The notes: generated by a model not told the origin, from the sequence alone. Shown: positions 25,451 to 37,947, counted from the stretch's first letter. The stretch is 41,317 bases of DNA from Clostridiales bacterium (GCA_012839235.1 DUNS01000241.1:1-41317); one strand, 5' to 3'. Numbers and translations: made by a program.

Positions 25451-27547
25451 TCATTTTGTATTAAGCTCATTAACCGGTGCCTGGCAGCTGCGATTTTCGC
25501 AGATATAGTAGGTTACTTTATCTTTTACCATAGTATAATCCTTAGTAAAGGGGGCAATCTTCTCTAGTTCATCTTCGTTTTTCTGAGTTTTTAGGATTAC
25601 AATTGTATTAGGCTGAAAATTACTAGCAAGATAATTTTTTAGTTCTGTAATGTTAATCTTAGCATCGGTATTCTGGCTAACACCTGTTTCACCAGTATCT
25701 TCTCTAGCTACACAAACTATTTCCTTGGCAGGATAAATAGCAGCTATGAATGCCATTAAGGAGAAGCTGTGTCCAGCTGGGTAATCCTTAACCTGTCCAG
25801 CTAAGAAGCTTAGCTGCTTGTCGGCATATTCTCTTATACGGGTGCATCCTGTGATATGTGATAGCCTTTGGAGGACATATCCAGCTACAGAATTACCAGA
25901 AGGAATAGCTCCGTCATATACTTCCTTTGGACGATATATAAGCTGTTCTGCATCCTTGGCATTAAGGAAGAAGCCACTGCCTTTATCATCCCAGAATTTA
26001 TCAAGCATTTTTTCTGTTAAATCTAGGGCTTGCCTTAGGTAACCTGGCTCGAAGGTAGAATCATACATTTCTATAAGTGCCATGGAGTAGAATGCATAGT
26101 CATCAAGAAGTCCAGGGTAGTCGGCGCTACCGTCTCTATAGCGTACATAGAGGTCAACCTTGTCCTTGGTTAAAGTACGATTAATAAATTCCACAGCATT
26201 ACGGGCTATATCAAGATATTCCTCATTTTGTAGTACTTTTGCCGCCCTAGCAAATGCAACAATCGTCAAAGCATTCCAAGAAGTTAGTATCTTGTCGTCC
26301 TTATGGAGGTTGTTACAGTCCTGTCTAAATTGATAGATTTTCTCACAGCAATGAATGAGTCTTTCGTTACTGGATTTAATCTCTGGAGCTTTAATTAGAT
26401 TGGGAATGGATGCTCCCTCAAAATTCCCTTCCTTAGTTATACCAAAATAATCGCAGAAGAAGGAAGCATCTTTGGCTTCTAGAACCTTGTTGATTTCATC
26501 TGGGGTAAATACATAATATTTCCCTTCTACACCTTCACTATCAGCATCCTGGGCACAGTAGAAGCCACCTTCCGGTGACATCATCTCTCTGCAAAGATAC
26601 TTTAGAACCTGCTCAGCTACCATACGATACATTGGGTTTTTAGTATATTGATAGGCTTCCAGATAAGTAGTAGCAAGCAGAGCATTGTCATAGAGCATTT
26701 TCTCAAAATGAGGAACTAGCCACTTGGCATCTGTGGAATATCTGGAGAAGCCATAGCCAATATGATCAAATATACCACCACGATACATATGCTTTAGAGT
26801 ATTCTCTACCATGAACAAAGCCTGTTCATCCTTCTCAAGGCATGCATAACGAAGGAGGAACATAAGATTATGAGGTGATGGGAATTTGGGTTCATTACCA
26901 AAGCCTCCATAATCATGGTCAAAGTTTTGCTGGAATTGTGTTACGGCCAAGCTTATAAGATCCTTGGAAAGTTCACCAGTAGAGCTTTTATCTTCAAAAT
27001 GCTCCTTCAAAATCATTGCTAATTGATTGCCACTTAGAACCAAATCTTCTTGATTATCATCCCATTGAATAGCCACTTGTGAAAGCAAATCCATTAATCC
27101 AATGATACCATTGCGGGATTCTTTAGGAATATAGGTTGCAGCATAGAAAGGCTTCTGGTCCGGTGTCATAAGTATTGTTAATGGCCATCCACCATGTCCA
27201 GTTGCTACCTGGCATACTGTCATATATACTGTATCAACATCAGGACGCTCCTCTTTATCTACTTTGACCGGAATAAAGGATTCATTTAGCAGAGATGCAA
27301 CCTCCTCATCTTCAAAGCATTCATGAGCCATGACATGGCACCAATGACATGTAGAATAACCAATGCTTAAGAAAATGGGTTTGTTCTCCGCCTTAGCTTT
27401 TGCAAAAGCCTCTTCACCCCAAGGATACCAGTTTACTGGATTGAAAGCGTGTTGCAAGAGATAGGGGGATTTTTCATTAATTAATCGATTGGGAATTCGG
27501 GTCTTTGCTAGACCATTATTTGTTACGGGTTCAGCAGTTATATTCAT
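25451..27547 (-). CDS. DUF255 / YyaL-type protein (thioredoxin fold plus (alpha/alpha)6 barrel)
   Basis: The product has 698 residues from ATG 27547. Residues about 15-175 form a thioredoxin-like DUF255 domain with the motif [14 protein letters not shown] (a CxxC at about 67-70) and [21 protein letters not shown]-like [11 protein letters not shown]. The rest (180-640) has the glucosamine-epimerase-like (alpha/alpha)6 barrel pattern ([59 protein letters not shown]). The C-terminus ends with a Cys pair region ([12 protein letters not shown]). The family (YyaL, human SPATA20) is conserved but its reaction is unknown. AAGGAG lies 8 bases before 27547; a GTG at 27556 overlaps it. Confidence 0.92.
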   Translation of the reverse strand: MNITAEPVTNNGLAKTRIPNRLINEKSPYLLQHAFNPVNWYPWGEEAFAKAKAENKPIFLSIGYSTCHWCHVMAHECFEDEEVASLLNESFIPVKVDKEERPDVDTVYMTVCQVATGHGGWPLTILMTPDQKPFYAATYIPKESRNGIIGLMDLLSQVAIQWDDNQEDLVLSGNQLAMILKEHFEDKSSTGELSKDLISLAVTQFQQNFDHDYGGFGNEPKFPSPHNLMFLLRYACLEKDEQALFMVENTLKHMYRGGIFDHIGYGFSRYSTDAKWLVPHFEKMLYDNALLATTYLEAYQYTKNPMYRMVAEQVLKYLCREMMSPEGGFYCAQDADSEGVEGKYYVFTPDEINKVLEAKDASFFCDYFGITKEGNFEGASIPNLIKAPEIKSSNERLIHCCEKIYQFRQDCNNLHKDDKILTSWNALTIVAFARAAKVLQNEEYLDIARNAVEFINRTLTKDKVDLYVRYRDGSADYPGLLDDYAFYSMALIEMYDSTFEPGYLRQALDLTEKMLDKFWDDKGSGFFLNAKDAEQLIYRPKEVYDGAIPSGNSVAGYVLQRLSHITGCTRIREYADKQLSFLAGQVKDYPAGHSFSLMAFIAAIYPAKEIVCVAREDTGETGVSQNTDAKINITELKNYLASNFQPNTIVILKTQKNEDELEKIAPFTKDYTMVKDKVTYYICENRSCQAPVNELNTK

Positions 27548-27566
27548 ATTTAACACTCCTTGTTGA

Positions 27567-27603
27567 CATAATAATTAAAGAAAAAACTTATTTAATTATT
27601 ATG
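27567..27603. promoter_or_regulatory. 13-bp perfect inverted repeat upstream of the DUF255 gene
   Basis: CATAATAATTAAA (27567-27579) and TTTAATTATTATG (27591-27603) are exact inverse copies with an 11-base spacer. It lies immediately upstream of the AAGGAG ribosome site, so it could be an operator or an mRNA stem. It could also act as a weak terminator for azlD. Confidence 0.5.
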
Positions 27604-27673
27604 CCTATAAGGAGTGGATATTATTAGATGGGATTCATTAAGATAGTTGGCAGTAGTAAAAGAGAATGAGAAG

Positions 27674-27985
27674 CTATAATATCATAAGTCCAGTTATATA
27701 AACTGTCAGTATAGCTCCTATGGCAACAACAACCAGACTTTTCTCCTTATAGGAAAGTATAAGAGCCACTATGGTTCCACAGATAGCAGTGATTAGATTA
27801 CCAGTGGAATAAAATATGTCTGGGAAGGTCAAGGCTCCAAGAACTGCATAGGGTACATATTGAAGGAAGGATTTAATATACTTTGATTTAATTTCTTTAC
27901 GAAATATAGCAAGAGGCATAACTCTTGGGATATAGGTAACCAAAGCCATAATTATTATGGCGACAAATGCCTTCTGTAGACTCAT
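27674..27985 (-). CDS. azlD: AzlD family branched-chain amino acid transport subunit
   Basis: AzlD is the small partner of AzlC; the pair exports branched-chain amino acids such as isoleucine, valine and 4-azaleucine. This 103-residue protein has four hydrophobic segments and the family motif VTYIPRVMPLAIF at residues about 17-29, followed by a basic loop and PYAVLGALTFPDIF. It starts on a four-base ATGA overlap with azlC, so the two are co-translated. The ATG at 27985 is preceded by GGAAGGAG within azlC. Confidence 0.92.
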   Translation of the reverse strand: MSLQKAFVAIIIMALVTYIPRVMPLAIFRKEIKSKYIKSFLQYVPYAVLGALTFPDIFYSTGNLITAICGTIVALILSYKEKSLVVVAIGAILTVYITGLMIL

Positions 27986-28728
27986 ATTGTTTCTCCTTCC
28001 TTAATATTCTCTTCCTTTGAGTTTTCTTCAATAGGAAATAATATAGCTCCAATACCTGCTCCTAATATAGTAGCTATTATTACTCTGAATCCAGCAGAAA
28101 TAATGCTAAAAAGTGGAATGTATTTTAATATACATGCAATTGCTACGGATATAAGAATAACATAGGCAAGAGGTTTTGACTTCTTAGCAGGAGGTATGAT
28201 AATAGCGATAAACATACCATATAAAGCGATGCCCATGGCGCCACTTAAACTGACCGGTAATGCAGAAGATATAAGGGCTCCTAGTAAGGTGCCAGTGCTC
28301 CAGCCAACTATGGGTCCCAATATAAGACCTAGCAGGTAGGAATAAGTTAGGATACCTGCTTCCATAGATGATACAGCGAAAGTTTCATCTGTTATACCGA
28401 AGGCAGCAATTAATCTTTCTCCTAAAGTCATTGACTTATCAATTCGCTGGGATAGGGACAAAGACATAAGCATGTACCTGATATTTATAATAAAGGTTGT
28501 TAAGGTAATCTCTAGAAAACCTGCCCCAGCAATTATCAGGTTGGTTCCTGCAAATTGTCCAGCAGAGGTTAAATTAGTCAAGGAAATAAAAACAGCCATC
28601 CAAACTGGTAGACCACCAGATACAGCCATTAATCCAAAGGTAAAGGACACAGGAATATATCCTATAGCAATTGGCATACCTCCCTTTAAACCATGTACAA
28701 ATTCTTTTTTATCAAATCTCTTTCTCAT
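27982..28728 (-). CDS. azlC: AzlC family branched-chain amino acid exporter
   Basis: This 248-residue integral membrane protein has seven or eight hydrophobic segments. Family features are IAIGYIPVSFTFGLMAVSGG near the N-terminus, LTSAGQFAGTNLI, and ERLIAAFGITDETFAVSS, the conserved ITDE motif. AzlC forms the main channel of the AzlCD exporter. A polar, Glu/Lys-rich tail ends the protein. GGGGAAAAG precedes the ATG at 28728. The start faces two tandem hairpin repeats (28760-29036) and a divergent ABC transporter gene. Confidence 0.93.
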   Translation of the reverse strand: MRKRFDKKEFVHGLKGGMPIAIGYIPVSFTFGLMAVSGGLPVWMAVFISLTNLTSAGQFAGTNLIIAGAGFLEITLTTFIINIRYMLMSLSLSQRIDKSMTLGERLIAAFGITDETFAVSSMEAGILTYSYLLGLILGPIVGWSTGTLLGALISSALPVSLSGAMGIALYGMFIAIIIPPAKKSKPLAYVILISVAIACILKYIPLFSIISAGFRVIIATILGAGIGAILFPIEENSKEENIKEGETI

Positions 28729-28759
28729 CGTAAGTCTTTTCCCCTTTATGTAATAACCT

Positions 28760-28917
28760 TAAGCTATTAGTAGCTCAAATGCTGCGCATTTTCCGCGTAT
28801 CTGCTTGCAGATACGCTGCACGTATGCACTTATCCAAAAAATCGAAGTCATTTATTCAAGCAAGCTTGTGTCTGAATGAAATTCAGACTATGCCCATCTA
28901 TTTCTTGGACTAATTCT
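28760..28917. repeat. hairpin-rich repeat copy A
   Basis: It shares blocks with copy B in the same order: AGCTCAAATGC (28772-28782), an 18-base block at 28826-28843, a 22-base block at 28847-28868, and TTTCTTGGACTAAT (28901-28914). It also carries two extra perfect hairpins absent from B: GCGTATCTGC-TT-GCAGATACGC (28795-28816) and GTCTGAAT-GAA-ATTCAGAC (28870-28888). The ends are roughly inverted (TTAAGCTATTAG against CTAATTCTTA). Confidence 0.75.
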
Positions 28918-28918
28918 T

Positions 28919-29036
28919 AGCAGATTAGGAGCTCAAATGCTTCGCATTTTCGCTCAAGTTGCACTTATCCAAAAAATCCATGTCATTTATTCAAGCAAGC
29001 TTGATAAATGCCCTGTCTTTCTTGGACTAATCTGCT
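28919..29036. repeat. hairpin-rich repeat copy B
   Basis: It is bounded by perfect 10-bp inverted ends, AGCAGATTAG (28919-28928) and CTAATCTGCT (29027-29036). The inner hairpin AAATGC-TTC-GCATTT (28935-28949) equals that of copy A (28777-28791) but with a different loop (TGC in A). The 18- and 22-base blocks shared with A are at 28961-28978 and 28982-29003. It looks like a dispersed, structured extragenic repeat. Confidence 0.75.
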
Positions 29037-29102
29037 TATCTTGTATATTATAGCTTAATTGTATAAATATGCAAGAATAGGATTGTGATAAAATTATCTC
29101 TG

Positions 29103-29147
29103 TTGCTATTTATTTACACAATTGGTAAAATAATAGTAAATAAATAG
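29103..29147 (+). promoter_or_regulatory. ABC-exporter promoter overlapped by a 12-bp inverted repeat
   Basis: TTGCTA (29103-29108), 17-base spacer, TAAAAT (29126-29131). CTATTTATTTAC (29106-29117) and GTAAATAAATAG (29136-29147) are perfect inverse copies flanking the -10. One arm overlaps the -35 and the other covers the expected start near 29138, the geometry of a repressor operator. Confidence 0.55.
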
Positions 29148-29168
29148 ATTGGTGAAAGAGAATGAATT

Positions 29169-30878
29169 ATGGGACGGATAAAAAATCAATGCGAAAAACA
29201 ATTTCTTAAAAATAATAAAGTCAATTATATCATGACAATCATAGCATTAATGCTTTCATCTGCTATGAGTATAGCCTTAGCATTTATGCTACAATTTTTC
29301 GTTGAATCTGTGGAATATGATAGCCATGCCATACTTAAAAAGGGTTATATAATAGGAACAACCTATTTAATAATATATGGAATGTTTAGTTTCCTACAAA
29401 GAAATTATAAGAATACCTATTTGCGAAAGGCAATGGCACAATTTAAAGATTATATTTTTGAACGGATATTAGAAAAGTCTATTGCTGGGTTTGGTGATGG
29501 AGCTTCAGCCAGATTAATATCAGCCTTTTCTAATGATCTGGCTTCAATTGAAACAAATTATCTAGCAGGTACATTGAGCCTTATATACACGGCTATAATA
29601 TTTGTTGCTTCAACTATTGCAGCCTTATACATTCAGTGGCAATTAGCAATACCAGTTCTTGCATTCTCTATTATTAGTATTCTAATTTCTTTAAAGTATG
29701 GAGAAAAACTGGTGGTAAAAGAGAAAGAAACCTCTGATGAAAACATGGGTTTTGTTGCACAGGTGAAGGACTTGCTTAATGGCTTCATAGTTATTAAAAG
29801 CTTTAAAGCTGAGAAGGAAGTACTTGATATTTTTCGCAAGAAGAATATTAAGCTTGAGGAGACAAAAGAAGGAAGACGTGTAACCTCAGATACGGTTTCT
29901 ATCTTTAGTGATATTTCATCTATTATAGTAAGTATATTTATACTTGCCCTAGGATTTTATATGGCATTTATAGATATCATGTCTATAGGTAAGGTCCTTG
30001 CATTTATTCAGCTGTCAAACTACATACTTCATCCTGTCCGCAATCTTGCTCCACAGTTAAGTAATAGACGAGCAGCTATAGAATTAATTGAACGGATCTC
30101 AGATGTGGTTGAAAAAGAGGATGAAAAAAAAGAGGGCGCAGTAATAGAGAATTTTGAACGAGATATTGTGCTTAGGAATTTAAACTTCGCTTATGGGGAG
30201 GATCAGATAATATTAAAGGATATTAATCTCCGTTTTGAAAAGGGAAAGAGCTATGCTATCGTAGGTGGAAGTGGAAGTGGTAAATCTACATTACTTAAAT
30301 TGCTACTAGGATATAATAGGTGTTATGAGGGAGATCTACTTATAGATGGCATCCAGATTAAAGAGATTGATTTGGATAGTTTATATGATAATATCTCAAT
30401 CATTCAACAGGATGTATTTTTATTTGATAGTTCCATTAAGGATAATATTACAATGTTTCGGCCATTTGATAATGCAAATGTAAGAAATGCTATCGAGCAA
30501 TCAGGCCTTGTGACCTTAATAGAAGAGAAGGGAGATGATTATTCCTGTGGAGAGGGCGGTAAGAACCTATCTGGTGGTGAAAAACAAAGAGTTTCAATAG
30601 CACGATGCTTAGTACGTGAAACTCAGATTCTTCTTATGGATGAGGCCACAGCAGCTCTTGATAATAATATTGCACAGATGGTAGAGAGTAAAATATTAAG
30701 TATTGATAATCTAACAAGAATAATCGTAACACATCGATTTAATGAAACTATAATGGAAAAGTATGATAAGATATTCGTTATGAATAGAGGGTCTGTGATT
30801 GAAGAAGGAACCTTTGATGCCTTGATGGAAAAGAGGGGATACTTTTATTCCTTATATAATGTATCTCAGACTGAATAA
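29169..30878 (+). CDS. ABC exporter half-transporter (membrane plus ATPase domains)
   Basis: This 569-residue protein has a type-I exporter membrane domain with six hydrophobic segments (about 18-42, 58-75, 130-150, 155-175, 245-265, 268-285) and a C-terminal ATPase. The ATPase shows Walker A GGSGSGKST with Lys372, the Q-loop IIQQDVFLFD, signature LSGGEKQR (467-474), Walker B ILLMDEATAALD and H-loop VTHRF, all intact. It should act as a homodimer, as no second half is adjacent. The substrate (drug, lipid or peptide) cannot be read from sequence; no peptide substrate or C39 protease is nearby. The promoter carries an operator-like inverted repeat, but no regulator gene is beside it. The start is ATG 29169 with a weak GGTGAAAGAG site. 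Confidence 0.92.
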   Translation: MGRIKNQCEKQFLKNNKVNYIMTIIALMLSSAMSIALAFMLQFFVESVEYDSHAILKKGYIIGTTYLIIYGMFSFLQRNYKNTYLRKAMAQFKDYIFERILEKSIAGFGDGASARLISAFSNDLASIETNYLAGTLSLIYTAIIFVASTIAALYIQWQLAIPVLAFSIISILISLKYGEKLVVKEKETSDENMGFVAQVKDLLNGFIVIKSFKAEKEVLDIFRKKNIKLEETKEGRRVTSDTVSIFSDISSIIVSIFILALGFYMAFIDIMSIGKVLAFIQLSNYILHPVRNLAPQLSNRRAAIELIERISDVVEKEDEKKEGAVIENFERDIVLRNLNFAYGEDQIILKDINLRFEKGKSYAIVGGSGSGKSTLLKLLLGYNRCYEGDLLIDGIQIKEIDLDSLYDNISIIQQDVFLFDSSIKDNITMFRPFDNANVRNAIEQSGLVTLIEEKGDDYSCGEGGKNLSGGEKQRVSIARCLVRETQILLMDEATAALDNNIAQMVESKILSIDNLTRIIVTHRFNETIMEKYDKIFVMNRGSVIEEGTFDALMEKRGYFYSLYNVSQTE

Positions 30879-30904
30879 TTACTACACATATATAAATTAT
30901 GTAT

Positions 30905-30969
30905 AATAAAAGAAGGACATTTCATGGAGCTATTATTTAAGCTAGCATGAACTACATCCTTCTTTTATT
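30905..30969. terminator. long bidirectional terminator hairpin
   Basis: AATAAAAGAAGGA (30905-30917) pairs with TCCTTCTTTTATT (30957-30969), with a continuing inner stem (TTCATG/CATGAA and AGCT/AGCT). It separates the convergent ABC gene (+) and atp operon (-). Confidence 0.8.
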
Positions 30970-30983
30970 AATCCTATGATTTT

Positions 30984-31403
30984 TTATCTACTCTTATATT
31001 TCTCTACTACCTTCAATCGTGTATTTGCACGTATTAGCTTGTTTTTTGCAACTTCTTTTTTATGCTCGCTGGCACTATCGGATGATAGAATATCCTCTGC
31101 CTGGGTTTGAGCAACTTTCGCTCGGTCATAATCGATATTTTCAGCCCATTCAAAGGTTGTTGCTGCAATAAGGACTTGCTCCTTCGTTACTGTCAGTAAT
31201 CCACCAATGCAAGCTGCTCGTCGTATTTGATCACTATCTTCCACATAAACCCGACACTCTCCTGCACCGATTGCTGTAACATAAGGTATATGACCTGCAA
31301 GTATGGATACTTCTCCGTCAATCGACCGTAGAGAAACCTGCCTTGCTTCTCCATCGAAAAACAATCCATCCAAAGATACTATTTTAAGATGAAAACTGCT
31401 CAT
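30984..31403 (-). CDS. atpC: ATP synthase epsilon subunit
   Basis: AtpC is the central-stalk subunit that couples gamma to the c ring and can inhibit ATP hydrolysis. The 139-residue protein has an N-terminal beta sandwich (FHLKIVSLDGLFFDGEA, EVSILAGHIPYVTAIGAGECRV, GGLLTVTKEQVLIAAT) and a C-terminal helical hairpin (about 90-137). It is the last gene of the atp operon, three bases after atpD, with AAAGGAA inside the end of atpD. A strong hairpin terminator follows. Confidence 0.96.
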   Translation of the reverse strand: MSSFHLKIVSLDGLFFDGEARQVSLRSIDGEVSILAGHIPYVTAIGAGECRVYVEDSDQIRRAACIGGLLTVTKEQVLIAATTFEWAENIDYDRAKVAQTQAEDILSSDSASEHKKEVAKNKLIRANTRLKVVEKYKSR

Positions 31404-31405
31404 AG

Positions 31406-32824
<1,419 letters not shown>

Positions 32825-33679
32825 TTACAATCCACTTCCTGCAACAATCTCGGTAATTTCTTGTGTAATGGAGCCCTGACGAGCACGATTATATTTCAGG
32901 CTTAAGTCATCAATCATTTCTTCTGCATTTTTTGTTGCCGACTCCATTGCAGTTCGACGGGCACCGAATTCACTTGTTAAACTTTCATTTACAGCGCCCC
33001 ATAGCATACCAGCAACAAAGCTTGGAACTATTGCATGAAAGACAGTATTACTATTTGGTTCGAATAAAACATATTCCTTTTTTTCTTCTATCTGTTCATT
33101 ACAAATAGTACGATCAAGTGGGAGCAATTTCTTAATTGTAGGCTCCTGACTTAAGGCAGATATAAACTCCGTATACACAATAAAGACTTCATCAAATTCT
33201 TTCTTTAAGAAGCATTCTGAAATTAAATTAGCAATTTCATGGCAATTGCCAATGTCAATATTCTCCACGTAGACAAAATCATCGCTTAAAATTTCGTAAT
33301 CTTTTCGTCGACAAAAGTCTAATGCACGTTTACCAATGGGAAGAATAGTTATCTCTTTTTCACTTATGTTCTCCAATGCATATTTAAACACATTGCTATT
33401 ATATCCTCCAGCAAGGCCTCGGTCTCCTGCGATGATAATATAGCAACTTTTTTTAATTTCTCGAGTTTCAAGATAAGCTGATCTTGTCTCTATATCTCGT
33501 GCTAAAATATCGCACATTGCAGATTGGAGTGCCAGATGATAAAGTCGACTTCTTTTAATTTTATCTTTCGCCTTTGTCAATTTAGAGGTGGCTACTAGCT
33601 CCATAGCTTTCGTAATCTGCTTAGTGCTTTTTATACTTTTAATTCTTAAGTTGATATCTTTCATGGACGATCCTGCCAA
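32825..33679 (-). CDS. atpG: ATP synthase gamma subunit
   Basis: The gamma rotor shaft has 284 residues. N-terminal coiled coil: MKDINLRIKSIKSTKQITKAM; middle Rossmann-like part with IIAGDRGLAGGYNSNVF; C-terminal coiled coil: EFGARRTAMESATKNAEEMI and YNRARQGSITQEITEIV, both highly conserved ends. The start is probably TTG 33679, which has a strong AAAGGGGGG eight bases before it; the alternative ATG at 33664 has no good site and would drop five residues. A short ATG frame at the ribosome site (8 codons) is incidental. Confidence 0.96.
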   Translation of the reverse strand: MAGSSMKDINLRIKSIKSTKQITKAMELVATSKLTKAKDKIKRSRLYHLALQSAMCDILARDIETRSAYLETREIKKSCYIIIAGDRGLAGGYNSNVFKYALENISEKEITILPIGKRALDFCRRKDYEILSDDFVYVENIDIGNCHEIANLISECFLKKEFDEVFIVYTEFISALSQEPTIKKLLPLDRTICNEQIEEKKEYVLFEPNSNTVFHAIVPSFVAGMLWGAVNESLTSEFGARRTAMESATKNAEEMIDDLSLKYNRARQGSITQEITEIVAGSGL

Positions 33680-33701
33680 GACATTCGCCCCCCTTTACTT
33701 T

Positions 33702-35213
<1,512 letters not shown>

Positions 35214-35765
35214 TCAGACCTCCGCTACGCCATAGTCTGCATTTTTTAAATCAAGCTGCAGTTTTTTAAATCTGTTCTTAATACTTGCGTCAATCATACG
35301 CCCTTGATATTCTATACGAATACCGCCGATGCAGGATTTATCAATTTTATTTTCCAATATGACCGATTTATTCATTGACTTTTCTAATTTATCTATGATT
35401 CGCTTTCTCTGGTTCTCATTTAATGCAACTGCGCTGATAGCTGTAACAACCATGATGTTTTTGTCATTGAAATATCTATTCTTATATTCCTTAAAAATAA
35501 GCGGAATATAGGATGTTTGTCTCTTTTCAATCAATATTTTTAATAAAGAAAGTAGGTAGGATTGTATTCTGTTTTTTAATACATTATCTATTAACTCTAT
35601 ACGTTCTGAAATTGGAATTCTTGGGTTAGATAAAAGCCTAAAAAAATCTTGATTGCTTTCAAAAATCTGAACAACCTGATTAAAATCCCTATCGATTTCC
35701 TTTTCAAGTCCTTCCTCAGATGCCAATTCATATAATGCATATCCGTAATCTACCGCTTTACTCAT
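35214..35765 (-). CDS. atpH: ATP synthase delta subunit
   Basis: The delta subunit (OSCP) joins the top of F1 to the b-subunit peripheral stalk. The 183-residue protein has an N-terminal helical domain (YGYALYELASEEG, FFRLLSNPRIPISERIELID, LLSLLKILIEKRQ) and a C-terminal domain with DKSCIGGIRIEYQGRMIDAS, the conserved GG-hydrophobic-x-hydrophobic motif. It overlaps atpF by four bases. Confidence 0.93.
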   Translation of the reverse strand: MSKAVDYGYALYELASEEGLEKEIDRDFNQVVQIFESNQDFFRLLSNPRIPISERIELIDNVLKNRIQSYLLSLLKILIEKRQTSYIPLIFKEYKNRYFNDKNIMVVTAISAVALNENQRKRIIDKLEKSMNKSVILENKIDKSCIGGIRIEYQGRMIDASIKNRFKKLQLDLKNADYGVAEV

Positions 35766-36268
35766 ACGCGCTCACCTAACTTATTAATTGCATCATCAAT
35801 CAGAGATTCATGATCTTTTTCAGCAATCTCTTTTTCAACAACTTGCTGTGCTAGATCAATGACCATATCAACAATATTTTCTTTGATATTGTCAACTGCT
35901 TTCTTTTTCGCAAGCTTGATATCTGTTTCTGCCTTTATTTTTCGATTTTCTGCTTCCACAGCTGCTTCTTTAAGGATTTCTTCCTTGCGATTTTCTGCAC
36001 GTTCTGTAACTGATTTGATCATTAAATCCGTTTCTGCTTTAACGTTCTTTAATTTCTCCTCATAGATATCCTTGTTCATCTTAGCCTCTGTACGCATATC
36101 TTCCGCATCGGAATAAATACTATCTACTTCCTTCGCTCTTTTGTCCAGGATATCATTTACTGGCTTAAACAAGAATTTTTTAACAATCAGAAAAAGAATC
36201 AATAAATTTCCAATAGCCATTAGTGGAGACCAAAAATTTAAAGATAAAAATTCTAATGATTCAGGCAT
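35762..36268 (-). CDS. atpF: ATP synthase b subunit
   Basis: The b subunit is the peripheral-stalk dimer. The 168-residue protein has one N-terminal membrane helix (about 10-30, SPLMAIGNLLILFLIVKKFL) and then a long charged coiled coil (35-150; RAENRKEEILKEAAVEAEN). The C-terminus binds delta. GAGGAAA precedes ATG 36268. Only one b-type gene is present, as in other Firmicutes. Confidence 0.94.
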   Translation of the reverse strand: MPESLEFLSLNFWSPLMAIGNLLILFLIVKKFLFKPVNDILDKRAKEVDSIYSDAEDMRTEAKMNKDIYEEKLKNVKAETDLMIKSVTERAENRKEEILKEAAVEAENRKIKAETDIKLAKKKAVDNIKENIVDMVIDLAQQVVEKEIAEKDHESLIDDAINKLGERV

Positions 36269-36341
36269 TCTATTTTCCTCTTTTCTTAATGTTAATAACT
36301 ATACTAAAAAGACCAGACATTGCCTAGGTTCTTTTTCTTTA

Positions 36342-36620
<279 letters not shown>

Positions 36621-36638
36621 TTAAATAATAATATATTT

Positions 36639-37370
36639 TTAATCTCCTTTAGATGCCTGAGCTATATAAAGAACTGTTAGCATACAGAAAATAAAGGATT
36701 GCAAAGCACCACTAAACAAATCAAAATAAATCGATAAAATTGCTGGAACACCGAGTTGCAAAACTGGTATACCCGAAAGTACACCTGGCAGCCATTGAAG
36801 TGCCAAGGAACTAAGCCATGCTAGGGCTGCATAGACCAGTGTAGAAATAACCACACCAGTTGAGATATTACCAAACATACGAATTGCCATAGAAATCGGT
36901 GTTGAAAATTCTCCTAAAACGTTAAATGGAGCTAGTACCGGTATTGGTTCCATAAATCCTTTCAAATATCCTCCAAGGCCATTGGCTTTAATCTTGTAAT
37001 ATACTATCATTACAAATGTCACCGTAGCCCACCCTATGGTTGTATTCAAATCCGCTGTAGGTGGATACATCCCCAACAAACCGCTGAGACTGCAAAGTAA
37101 GGAAAATGCAAATAAAGTTCCTATAAAGGGTGAGAAATTCTTAAACCGATCACCCATATTCGATGTCACAAACTTATTGGACATATTGACCAAATACTCT
37201 GCTACAACTTGCCTTTTACCTTCAGGCTTAACTTTTAGATTATGAGTCAACCATTTGCACAATATGGCAATTGCTAGCATTATAATCCACATGTTGACTT
37301 GGGTTTCTGTAATCAATATACCGAAGGGTAAGCGTAAAAATATCTTAGCACCAGTTATCTCTACATTCAT
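36639..37370 (-). CDS. atpB: ATP synthase a subunit
   Basis: The stator membrane subunit that forms the ion half-channels has 243 residues and five to six hydrophobic segments. The essential stator arginine is in ISMAIRMFGNISTG, Arg164. Also visible are ITETQVNMWIIMLA in helix 1, EPIPVLAPFNVLGEF, and a C-terminal IYFDLFSGALQSFIFCMLT. It overlaps atpI by four bases, with AGGTG ahead of the start. With the c subunit it should make a sodium-type motor. Confidence 0.95.
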   Translation of the reverse strand: MNVEITGAKIFLRLPFGILITETQVNMWIIMLAIAILCKWLTHNLKVKPEGKRQVVAEYLVNMSNKFVTSNMGDRFKNFSPFIGTLFAFSLLCSLSGLLGMYPPTADLNTTIGWATVTFVMIVYYKIKANGLGGYLKGFMEPIPVLAPFNVLGEFSTPISMAIRMFGNISTGVVISTLVYAALAWLSSLALQWLPGVLSGIPVLQLGVPAILSIYFDLFSGALQSFIFCMLTVLYIAQASKGD

Positions 37371-37786
37371 GAATTATCACCTCGCTTTTCTCGCCATTCT
37401 TTTCGAAAAATTCCTCCAAAAGCAATAATAAGCCTTGGATAGATGATAGCAAGTAAAATTGGTAGCCAATGAAAAATCTCATAATTAACTGCAATATACA
37501 TGCCGACTCCAACTAGGAGCAAAAGAAGCAGTTGACGCATGGAATAGGATGCCTGCATTTTTCTTTTCGCGGCATTTGGATCCTCTATATCTGCTACTTT
37601 CTGAACAGCAAGTCCCATAAGAAAGAAATTGAGTAAAGCTATTGCTCCTCCGTATATGGAACCAAGTAATACTGCTAAACTATATTGACCGAAAATTAGG
37701 AAACCAATCTGAGTAATACCACTACAAATAAGAATTCCAAGCCCAATGTTTATTGTTTCTTTTACTATAATTTTATCAACTTTCAT
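37367..37786 (-). CDS. atpI: ATP synthase subunit I (AtpI)
   Basis: AtpI is a small membrane protein thought to help assemble the c ring. This 139-residue protein has four hydrophobic segments (about 12-32, 35-57, 88-104, 107-127), a basic loop (DPNAAKRKMQASYSMRQ) between segments 2 and 3, and a basic C-terminus. The family is poorly conserved, but position as first gene, upstream of atpB with a four-base overlap, supports it. AAAGGA precedes ATG 37786. Confidence 0.85.
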   Translation of the reverse strand: MKVDKIIVKETINIGLGILICSGITQIGFLIFGQYSLAVLLGSIYGGAIALLNFFLMGLAVQKVADIEDPNAAKRKMQASYSMRQLLLLLLVGVGMYIAVNYEIFHWLPILLAIIYPRLIIAFGGIFRKEWREKRGDNS

Positions 37787-37947
37787 GTATTTATCCTTTC
37801 ACACATAAAGTTAGTTTATTCCACTTCAAAACAAACATTACTAAGAACAACTTCTTATTTACTTGTTAAAGTATTAACCTTCTAACAAAAAAAGGGAAGA
37901 AAAAATTCAATTAAGAAGCTCTCCCTCCACCCTTTAAATACTATGAT

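Larger units (their letters stand above)
28729..29168. other. 440-base divergent intergenic region
   Basis: It lies between azlC (-) and the ABC exporter (+). It holds repeat copies A and B, an AT-rich stretch, and the ABC-gene promoter with an overlapping inverted repeat. I see no ORF with a ribosome site. Confidence 0.7.

Noticed and set aside
28760-29036. CRISPR array
   Set aside because: Only two imperfect copies with internal hairpins and variable lengths; there are no regular repeats or spacers and no cas genes.
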